Source of the DNA: Luteipulveratus mongoliensis
Lineage (GTDB): Bacteria; Actinomycetota; Actinomycetes; Actinomycetales; Dermatophilaceae
NCBI RefSeq assembly: GCF_001190945.1
Contig: NZ_CP011112.1
Span: 3,100,001 to 3,164,000 of the forward strand
Reading direction: 5' to 3'
DNA length: 64,000 bases
Positions 57,949 to 64,000 of the stretch are shown here, piece after piece; positions within the stretch are counted from its first letter, which is position 1, and the number at the start of each line of letters is the position of its first letter. A program made the translations under genes and the position numbers. The notes beneath the pieces were generated by a model. That model was not told the origin of the DNA. It ran no database searches and saw nothing but the letters and a program-made list of their open reading frames with translations.

Positions 57949-59352
57949 GTGACGGAAAGCCGGACTGAATCACCTGCCATCAAAACCGTCGGCGAGCTAC
58001 GCGCGAGTGGCCACGAGCAGCGCAGCCTGAAGGCCGAGATTCGAGGCAACCTCATCGCCGCTCTGGCCCAGGGGCGAGATCCGTGGCCAGGCATTCAGGG
58101 CTTCGGCGCAACGGTGATCCCGCAGCTGGAGCGGGCGCTCCTGGCCGGGCACGACATCGTGCTGCTCGGTGAGCGGGGCCAGGGAAAGACCCGTGTCCTG
58201 CGCACTCTTGCCGGCCTGCTCGATGAGTGGACGCCCGTCATCGACGGCTCTGAGCTGGGCGAGCACCCCTACGAGCCGATCACACCCGCGTCCGTACGTC
58301 GGGTTGCCGAGCTCGGCGACGACCTGCCGGTGTCGTGGCGGCACCGCGACGAGCGTTACACCGAAAAGCTCGCCACGCCCGACACCTCGGTCGCAGACCT
58401 CGTCGGCGATGTCGACCCGATGAAGGTCGCCGAGGGCCGCCACCTGGGCGACCCGGAGACGATCCACTTCGGGCTCATCCCTCGGTCGCACCGGGGGATC
58501 GTGGCCATCAACGAGCTGCCCGACCTGGCCGAACGCATCCAGGTCGCGATGCTCAACGTGATGGAGGAGCGGGACATCCAGGTGCGTGGCTACGTGCTGC
58601 GACTGCCGCTCGATGTGCTCGTCGTGGCCAGCGCAAACCCGGAGGACTACACCAACCGCGGGCGCATCATCACCCCGCTCAAGGACCGCTTCGGCGCCGA
58701 GATCCGTACCCACTACCCGCTCGAGGTCGAGGACGAGATCGCGGTCATCCAGCAGGAGGCACAGCTGGTCGCGACCGTGCCGGACTTCCTGGTCGAGGTC
58801 TTGGCACGGTTCACCCGAGCGTTGCGCGAGTCGACCTACGTCGACCAACGTTCAGGCGTATCAGCACGATTCGCGATTGCCGGGGCCGAGACGATTGCGG
58901 CGGCAGCGCTGCACCGCGCCACCGTTCGTGGCGAGGATGAGCCAGTCGCGCGAGTGGTCGACCTCGAGACGGCGGTCGATGTGCTGGGCGGCAAGATCGA
59001 GCTCGAGTCCGGCCATGAGGATCGGGGCCAGGAGGTGCTGGAGCTCCTCCTGCGGACCGCCACCGCCGATACCGTGCGGCAGCGGCTGCGAGGCATCGAC
59101 CTCGCGCTCCTCGTCAGTGCCCTCGAGGGCGGCGCCCAGGTGACGACCGGTGATCACGTCACGGCGGCCGAGCTGATCGAGTCGCTCCCTGTGCTCGGCG
59201 AGTCCGACCTCTACGACAGCGTTGCCGAGCGTCTGGGTGCCTCGACCCAGGGCGAGCGTGCCAGCGCGATCGAGTTCGCTCTGGAGGGCCTCTACCTGGC
59301 TCGCAAGGTCAGCAAGGACTCCGACGAGACCGGCACCACGACGTACGGCTGA
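57949..59352 (+). CDS. Magnesium-chelatase ChlI/MoxR-like AAA+ ATPase
   Basis: AAA+ ATPase of 467 residues. Walker A LLGERGQGKTRVLRTL near 72; GIVAINELPDLAERIQVAMLNVMEERDIQV in pieces carries Walker B (VAINELP) and the insertion typical of the ChlI/MoxR clade; VVASANPEDYTNRG near 222 is sensor 1 and TPLKDRF the arginine region. C-terminal part (about 350-467) is helical. It is directly followed by a VWA protein (13-base gap), the classic ATPase plus MIDAS chaperone pair. No chlorophyll or B12 genes are near, so the target is probably a protein complex or an unknown metal insertion, not Mg-chelation. Confidence 0.85.
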   Translation: MTESRTESPAIKTVGELRASGHEQRSLKAEIRGNLIAALAQGRDPWPGIQGFGATVIPQLERALLAGHDIVLLGERGQGKTRVLRTLAGLLDEWTPVIDGSELGEHPYEPITPASVRRVAELGDDLPVSWRHRDERYTEKLATPDTSVADLVGDVDPMKVAEGRHLGDPETIHFGLIPRSHRGIVAINELPDLAERIQVAMLNVMEERDIQVRGYVLRLPLDVLVVASANPEDYTNRGRIITPLKDRFGAEIRTHYPLEVEDEIAVIQQEAQLVATVPDFLVEVLARFTRALRESTYVDQRSGVSARFAIAGAETIAAAALHRATVRGEDEPVARVVDLETAVDVLGGKIELESGHEDRGQEVLELLLRTATADTVRQRLRGIDLALLVSALEGGAQVTTGDHVTAAELIESLPVLGESDLYDSVAERLGASTQGERASAIEFALEGLYLARKVSKDSDETGTTTYG

Positions 59353-59365
59353 GGGATGAGCTGCG

Positions 59366-61357
59366 TTGCCACGTAAAGACTTTCAGCGGTCACGTTATGG
59401 CCGGTACGTCGACGGTCCCGACCCGTTGGCGCCGCCCGTCGATCTCGGAGAGGCGCTCGACGCCATCGGCGAGGACGTTATGGCCGGCTACTCGCCCGAG
59501 CACGCACTCCAGGAGTTCCTTCGCCGTGGTGGACGCTCGCAGCGCGGGCTGGACGACCTTGCGCGGCAGGTCGCCCAACGCCGTCGCGAGATCCTGCAGC
59601 GCCACAACCTCGACGGCACCTTCCAGGAGATCAAGGAGCTGCTCGACCGCGCGGTCCTCAACGAGCGCAAGCAGCTCGCCCGCGATCTCGACGACGACGC
59701 CAGGTTCTCCGAGATGCGGCTCGAGCAGCTGCCGGCCTCGCCGGCTGCCGCGGTCAACGAGCTGGGCGACTATCAGTGGCGCAGCAGCGAGGCGCGAGCC
59801 GACTTCGAGCGGATCAAGGACCTCCTGGGTCGCGAGGCGTTGGACCAGCGATTCGCGGGCATGAAGCAGGCGCTCGAGAACGCCACTGATGAGGACCGCG
59901 AACGCATCAGCCAGATGCTCGATGACCTCAACCACCTCCTGGCGGCGCATGCGCGCGGGGACAACACGGACGAGCAGTTCCAGCAGCTCATGGAGAAGCA
60001 CGGGGAGTTCTTCCCGGAGCATCCCGAGACGGTCGAGGAGCTGCTGGACGCACTGGCTCAACGCGCCGCCGCTGCGCAGCGCATGCGCAACTCGCTCACC
60101 CAGGAGCAGCGTGACGAGCTGGATTCACTGGCACAGAACGCTTTTGGCTCACCACGCTTGATGGAGCAGCTGTCGCAGCTGGACAACAACCTGCGCGGAC
60201 TGCGACCCGGCGAGGACTGGTCAGGTTCGGCGCCGATGGAGGGGGAGCAGGGTCTGGGGCTGGGTGACGGGACCGGCGCGCTCCAGGACCTCGCCGAGCT
60301 CGACGCGCTCAGCGAGCAGCTGTCCCAGCAGTACGCCGGAGCCCGCATGGAGGACGTCGACCTCGATGCTCTCGCCAAGCAGCTCGGCGACGAGGCGGCC
60401 GTTGACGCCCAGACGTTGACCGAGCTCGAACGCGCCCTGCGACAACGCGGATACCTGCATCGCGACGCCCAAGGACAGCTCCAGCTCTCACCTCAGGCGA
60501 TGCGACAGATCGGCAAGTCGCTCATGCAGGATGTTGCGCAGCGGTTGTCCGGTCGGAGCGGCCAGCGCGACCTACGCCGGTCGGGTGCGGCGGGGGAGGC
60601 CAGCGGCGCCACGCGTCCGTGGGAGTTCGGTGACACCGAGCCGTGGGACGTGACCCGCTCCTTGACCAATGCCGCCGTACGCAGAGCCAGCGACCCGGAC
60701 GGGCCGCTGCTGCACCTGGACGACGTCGAGATCCGCGAGACCGAGGCGCGTACCCAAGCGGCCGTGGCGCTGCTGGTCGACACGTCCTTCTCGATGGCGA
60801 TGGACGGTCGCTGGGTCCCGATGAAGCGCACCGCCCTCGCCCTGCACCACCTGGTCAGCACCCGCTTCCGCGGTGACGACTTGCAGCTCATCGGCTTCGG
60901 GCGGCACGCCCAGACGATGCAGATCGAGGAGCTGACGGCGCTGGACGCCGAGTGGGACAAGGGCACCAACCTCCATCACGCGCTGCTGCTCGCCAACCGC
61001 CACTTCCGTCGGCACCCCAACGCTCAACCGGTGCTGCTGATCGTGACGGACGGCGAGCCCACCTCTCACCTCGAGCCGGACGGAGAGGTGTTCTTCTCCT
61101 ATCCACCGCATCCGCTGACGATCGCTTACAGCGTTCGCGAGCTGGACGCGTCCACCCGTCTCGGTGCCACCACGACGATCTTCCGGCTCGGCGAGGACCC
61201 CGGTCTGGCGCGCTTTCTCGACCAGCTGGCCAAGCGCTGCGGCGGCCGCATCGTGGCACCCGAGCTCGACGGACTGGGTGCAGCCGTCGTCGACGGATAC
61301 CTCAGCTCGCGGTCCTTCGCCTCGCGGCTGTATGGCGGCCCACACCTCGCCGGGTGA
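59366..61357 (+). CDS. VWA-domain protein, partner of the ChlI-like ATPase
   Basis: Protein of 663 residues. The first 450 are mostly helical, Glu/Gln/Leu-rich and likely coiled coil. The C-terminal von Willebrand A domain (about 465-640) has the MIDAS set: LLVDTSFSMAMDG (D-x-S-x-S), TNLHHALLLAN (Thr) and VTDGEPTSH (Asp). Such proteins are ChlD-like partners of AAA+ ATPases. The start is TTG at 59366 with GAGGGA upstream; no better start exists in the gap. Convergent with the Abi-alpha gene. Confidence 0.85.
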   Translation: MPRKDFQRSRYGRYVDGPDPLAPPVDLGEALDAIGEDVMAGYSPEHALQEFLRRGGRSQRGLDDLARQVAQRRREILQRHNLDGTFQEIKELLDRAVLNERKQLARDLDDDARFSEMRLEQLPASPAAAVNELGDYQWRSSEARADFERIKDLLGREALDQRFAGMKQALENATDEDRERISQMLDDLNHLLAAHARGDNTDEQFQQLMEKHGEFFPEHPETVEELLDALAQRAAAAQRMRNSLTQEQRDELDSLAQNAFGSPRLMEQLSQLDNNLRGLRPGEDWSGSAPMEGEQGLGLGDGTGALQDLAELDALSEQLSQQYAGARMEDVDLDALAKQLGDEAAVDAQTLTELERALRQRGYLHRDAQGQLQLSPQAMRQIGKSLMQDVAQRLSGRSGQRDLRRSGAAGEASGATRPWEFGDTEPWDVTRSLTNAAVRRASDPDGPLLHLDDVEIRETEARTQAAVALLVDTSFSMAMDGRWVPMKRTALALHHLVSTRFRGDDLQLIGFGRHAQTMQIEELTALDAEWDKGTNLHHALLLANRHFRRHPNAQPVLLIVTDGEPTSHLEPDGEVFFSYPPHPLTIAYSVRELDASTRLGATTTIFRLGEDPGLARFLDQLAKRCGGRIVAPELDGLGAAVVDGYLSSRSFASRLYGGPHLAG

Positions 61358-61363
61358 GTCCGC

Positions 61364-62464
61364 TCAGGTGGGGGAACCTGACTTGTCGCGCGCGTCGGGT
61401 GGAGGCACCTGTCGCCCGGTCTCTCCCAGCGATGCGCGTGCGTTGCTGTCGACGGGCGGCAGCAGACCGGTCATCGCGCACAGGTTGCGCCCAAACGCGG
61501 TCAGCTCGATGCTGCGCCGGACGGTGACCCCCTTGCCCGCCTCCTTCATGGCCTCCTCGACCTCTTCCTGAGCCTCGAGCACGTCATACACGCTCTGCTC
61601 AGGAAGCGGCTCCTGGGAGAACCAGACCAGGCCGAGACGGAACATGTTGTTCAGGTAGGCCGGCACACGCTCGATGTTCAGGCATCCTGCGTAGCGGCCG
61701 ATCATCGTGATGCCCGGCGCGATCAGCACGCTGCCGACACCGAACGGCTTCTTGGTGCGCACGTCCACGGAGGGCTGCGGGCCGCTGCGCGCGAACAGAC
61801 GCAGGATGCGGGCCTCGTCGGGAGCCAGCTCGGACAGCAGCCGGACGTACGCCGGGTGGCCGCCGTCCTTGTACGTCAGGTCGGCCGAGGCGTCCAGCAG
61901 CGCGTTGAGCCGGTCGGGCAACGTGATGCCGTTGTACTGATGCGCCGGGCCGCTTCCGACGATCCGGTTGCGGAACTCCTTCGGCATCGGGTCCGGCTCG
62001 TCGGCCACGCCGAGGATCTCGCGTACGGACTCCTTGGCCTCGCTCCCGATCTGGTGGAAGACCGCTTGTGCCGACTGCCCCGAGACGGCACCACGAACCA
62101 CGACGTTGCCCAGGTGCAGGGAAGCGGTCAGGGTCCACTGGTTGGTGCGCAGGATCATGAGGCCGGCGACCTTGGCGACATCGGGGACGGCCCGCAGCAG
62201 TGCACCCGTCGGGATACCCGGGATGACTTGGCGGTCCAGGATCCCGTGCGGCTCATCCCACTGCTCGACGACGCCTGGAGACGCGTCAGTCGTCTGCTGC
62301 ACAGGTGGAGGCGTCGCTCGCTCGACGGCTGCTGCCGGTGAGGCACCGTTCGTATAAGGGACCGCGGTGGACCCGTTGCCGTGTGACCCGTTCTGACCAA
62401 GGACCTCTGGAGCGGGCGCGTAGTCATCCACGGAAGTGGTGGGGACGGTGTAGTCAGTAGTCAT
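61364..62464 (-). CDS. Abi-alpha (DUF4393)-like protein
   Basis: Protein of 366 residues. The first 75 are Pro/Ser/Thr-rich and disordered; residues about 75-130 contain a moderately hydrophobic stretch (VAKVAGLMILRTNQW); the core about 175-330 matches the Abi-alpha/DUF4393 layout: LLDASADLTYKDGGHPAYVRLLSELAPDEARIL in pieces, then FSQEPLPEQSVYDVLE and RRSIELTAFGRNLCAM. Some members are linked to abortive infection, most are uncharacterised. GGAG lies 6 bases before the ATG. One base separates it from the DUF445 gene upstream, so they are an operon. Confidence 0.75.
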   Translation of the reverse strand: MTTDYTVPTTSVDDYAPAPEVLGQNGSHGNGSTAVPYTNGASPAAAVERATPPPVQQTTDASPGVVEQWDEPHGILDRQVIPGIPTGALLRAVPDVAKVAGLMILRTNQWTLTASLHLGNVVVRGAVSGQSAQAVFHQIGSEAKESVREILGVADEPDPMPKEFRNRIVGSGPAHQYNGITLPDRLNALLDASADLTYKDGGHPAYVRLLSELAPDEARILRLFARSGPQPSVDVRTKKPFGVGSVLIAPGITMIGRYAGCLNIERVPAYLNNMFRLGLVWFSQEPLPEQSVYDVLEAQEEVEEAMKEAGKGVTVRRSIELTAFGRNLCAMTGLLPPVDSNARASLGETGRQVPPPDARDKSGSPT

Positions 62465-62465
62465 C

Positions 62466-63770
62466 TCACACTCCGAAGATGATGAGGTGGGCCAGGCCGG
62501 CGACGATTCCGAGCACCGCGCCGTGCAGGATCAACAACCATTCGTCCTCTTTGATCGCCGAGCGCAGCATCTCGGCGAAGTCGTGCGAGCTCATCGCCCG
62601 AGTCTTCTCCGCGACGAGCTCACGAATCTTGCCGCTCTGCCGGTCGTTGAACTCTTCGTCCAGCAATGAGGTGCTCGCGAGGTCGGTGGCCTCGGCGACA
62701 GCGAAGCGGGACATCGTGTCGTACGCCTCGCGACCGATCGCGGCGCGGACCGGGACCTTCGCCACTCCGACAGCCGAGTCGACCACGGGTCGCATGAGGT
62801 TCTCGATCATCTTGTGGGTTCGGTCGCCACGAGGCCCGTTGAACAGCTCGTAGCCGATGTTGGTCAGCGTCACGATGCGCTCGGAGATGATGCGGGCCCA
62901 GACGTCGGCCACCTGGTCCTGGCGCCGGATGAACAACCCCTGGAACTTGAACGGGCCGATGCCACGTGGTTTGACCGGTTGGAAGATGACGGCGATGGCG
63001 AGCCAGTTGGTGACGTAGCCGATGACCGCGCCGCAGACGGGCAGCAGCCACCAGATCGGGAACGCGGCGACGAGGAACATCAGCGGGATACCGAGGATGA
63101 ACCCGAAGACGAAGCCGAAGTGGACGATCAGCCGGAGGTCGCGCTTGCCCATCTCCTGGAAGATGATGTTGGCCAGCCGCGGGTCCTCCTCCATGTAGCC
63201 GATCACCATCAGCTTCACGTCCAGGAGCTGATCGATGTTGAGCCCGATCTCCTGGGTGAGGTCGTAGATCAGCTTGGGCAGCCGCTGCTCGATGCGGGCC
63301 TTGATCATCGCCCGCATGCTCGGCGGCACGTTGGCCCAGAGGGTCGGGTAGTAGGTCCGCATGATGCGGTCGACGATGCGATCGATCTCGGGCTTGGAGG
63401 TCCGCAGGATGTGGTCGGCGATCGCGTCCGGATCGAGCTGTTCGTAGAACTCGGTCGTCGTGCCGAGCTTGGTCAAGCCCTTGTCGACGGCGATGCTGCC
63501 CATCTTCGCGGCCCTCGACGGGATGATCCCTTGCCAGCCGAACTTGCCTTTGGTGAGCCCGACCGGGACCTCCAGCACCTTGCGCGGCAGGAACTGCGCA
63601 GCTGTCTTCATACCCGGGATGCGGATGCCCTTGAACTGGATCGGGTAGAAGAGCATGAGCACGCCGGTCCAGTTGGTGATCCAGCCGATGATCCCGGTGA
63701 AGAGGGGCACCGACAGGTGCATGACCAGGCCCTCCGCATGGACCAACGGGATGACCGATGCAGGTTCCAC
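62466..63770 (-). CDS. DUF445-family membrane protein
   Basis: Protein of 434 residues with hydrophobic segments at both ends and in the middle. The family repeat appears twice: GIIGWITNWTGVLMLFYPI near 28 and AVIGYVTNWLAIAVIFQPV near 238 (G-x-x-TNW-x6-F-x-P). Between and after are helical, probably cytoplasmic, domains; the C-terminus ends with a helix (LLILHGAVLGIVAGLAHLIIF). Function unknown; the structure suggests a membrane-bridging or lipid-linked role. GTG start with GGAGG 7 bases upstream. Co-transcribed with the Abi-alpha gene; divergent from the probable pdxT. Confidence 0.85.
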   Translation of the reverse strand: MEPASVIPLVHAEGLVMHLSVPLFTGIIGWITNWTGVLMLFYPIQFKGIRIPGMKTAAQFLPRKVLEVPVGLTKGKFGWQGIIPSRAAKMGSIAVDKGLTKLGTTTEFYEQLDPDAIADHILRTSKPEIDRIVDRIMRTYYPTLWANVPPSMRAMIKARIEQRLPKLIYDLTQEIGLNIDQLLDVKLMVIGYMEEDPRLANIIFQEMGKRDLRLIVHFGFVFGFILGIPLMFLVAAFPIWWLLPVCGAVIGYVTNWLAIAVIFQPVKPRGIGPFKFQGLFIRRQDQVADVWARIISERIVTLTNIGYELFNGPRGDRTHKMIENLMRPVVDSAVGVAKVPVRAAIGREAYDTMSRFAVAEATDLASTSLLDEEFNDRQSGKIRELVAEKTRAMSSHDFAEMLRSAIKEDEWLLILHGAVLGIVAGLAHLIIFGV

Positions 63771-63883
63771 TCGTTGCCCTCCAGTCGCGTAGGCACAAGG
63801 CTTCCTTGCCTCGTGTACGTCGGCTCCTGCTTCGGGACCCTAGACCGACACGGGTGCTCAGAACAGAGATCGGCGTGATCTAT

Positions 63884-63908
63884 TTCACAAAATGGGCACT
63901 TTTGTAAA
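63884..63908. promoter_or_regulatory. AT-rich inverted repeat between DUF445 and pdxT-like genes
   Basis: ACAAAA (63887-63892) and TTTTGT (63900-63905), 7 bases apart, with weaker pairing outward. It is the most AT-rich stretch of the window and lies between divergent starts, so it may bind a regulator of either gene. Confidence 0.45.
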
Positions 63909-63951
63909 GTCACGCGTCGGACCGACTCGCTCTCCTCGACGCGCCTGCCAT

Positions 63952-63957
63952 TAGCCT
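63952..63957 (+). promoter_or_regulatory. -10 element of leaderless promoter
   Basis: TAGCCT lies exactly 6 bases before the ATG at 63964, with no ribosome site. Confidence 0.55.
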
Positions 63958-63963
63958 CGCCCC

Positions 63964-64000
63964 ATGATTTCGCCGCTGGTCGGGGTCCTTGCGGTGCAAG
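63964..64000 (+). CDS. pdxT: Start of a probable PdxT glutaminase, cut by the window edge
   Basis: Only twelve codons are visible: MISPLVGVLAVQ. This matches the N-terminal strand of PdxT (typically VGVLALQGD), the glutaminase subunit of PLP synthase, and pdxS lies nearly 9 kb upstream on the same strand, as in mycobacteria where a few genes separate them. The leaderless promoter supports the ATG. With so few residues this is a guess from motif and context. Confidence 0.55.
   Translation, partial: MISPLVGVLAVQ

Noticed and set aside
63608-63913. 101-codon minus-strand frame with CPFC...H...C near the window end
   Set aside because: It overlaps the DUF445 gene in another frame and its cysteine-rich start is antisense of intergenic promoter DNA; no ribosome site or supporting context.

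Overview
This window looks like a chromosome segment of a high-GC Gram-positive actinobacterium. The evidence is strongly GC-biased codon use, many GTG starts, phosphatidylinositol mannoside genes (pgsA-patA-pimA), the actinobacterial GlgM/GlgX glycogen enzymes, a SigE-family sigma factor, an F420-type (DDN) nitroreductase and a desferrioxamine operon under a DtxR/IdeR-type iron box. A member of the Micrococcales (Dermacoccaceae or Intrasporangiaceae-like) is my best guess, but genus cannot be fixed from sequence reading alone. I see no phage, IS element, CRISPR array, rRNA or replication origin; the window is densely packed, mostly core or metabolic genes.

Layout. 0-9.3 kb: 3' end of glgM, a sigma factor with a coupled membrane protein, an orphan ABC ATPase, an acetyltransferase, two coupled TauE/SafE exporters, a Ser/Thr kinase with an extracellular domain, and a TrmH/SpoU methyltransferase. 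9.3-14.5 kb: iron-regulated desABCD operon closed by a strong terminator. 14.5-21.1 kb: PEBP protein, flavin-dependent oxidoreductase, pyrimidine reductase-like protein, PPK2, GlgX and a BrkB membrane protein. 21.1-26.8 kb: purine catabolism (xdhA-xdhB-xdhC-guanine deaminase) bracketed by two identical tRNA-Gly genes, with tRNA-Cys and tRNA-Val. 26.9-29.4 kb: a TetR-oxidoreductase-hydrolase operon in which the hydrolase 5' end is out of frame. 29.6-31.5 kb: acetyltransferase, secreted GH16 glucanase, small CxxC protein. 31.5-35.9 kb: glpD-agpS and a broken diacylglycerol kinase gene (possible ether-lipid operon) with a divergent TetR. 35.9-38.8 kb: monooxygenase, pabB-pabC-membrane protein, tRNA-Val. 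38.9-43.5 kb: Lrp regulator with a divergent Cys/Met PLP enzyme, MocA-like nucleotidyltransferase, MOSC protein and an ArsR-type regulator. 43.5-54.1 kb: thrS, then an interposed DNA-repair/lipid/redox block, then HIT-pgsA-patA-pimA. 54.2-64.0 kb: pdxS, MFS exporter, acetyltransferase, endonuclease IV, a ChlI/MoxR-VWA pair, a DUF445-Abi-alpha pair and, at the very end, the start of a probable pdxT.

How genes work together: iron starvation should switch on lysine decarboxylation, cadaverine N-hydroxylation, acylation and NIS condensation to desferrioxamine. Guanine deaminase and xanthine dehydrogenase convert guanine to urate, with XdhC (and perhaps the MocA-like protein at 41 kb) maturing the molybdenum cofactor. 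pabB/pabC make p-aminobenzoate. pgsA-patA-pimA build the PIM membrane anchor.

A recurring non-coding signal is a TAGnnT hexamer 6-7 bases upstream of an ATG or GTG with no Shine-Dalgarno, seen before about ten genes; I read these as leaderless promoters. Three genes appear damaged: diacylglycerol kinase (stop plus deletions), the alpha/beta hydrolase (start frame shifted) and the Ada/AlkA-type protein (catalytic C-terminus missing). No stretch longer than about 300 bases is without a gene or gene remnant.
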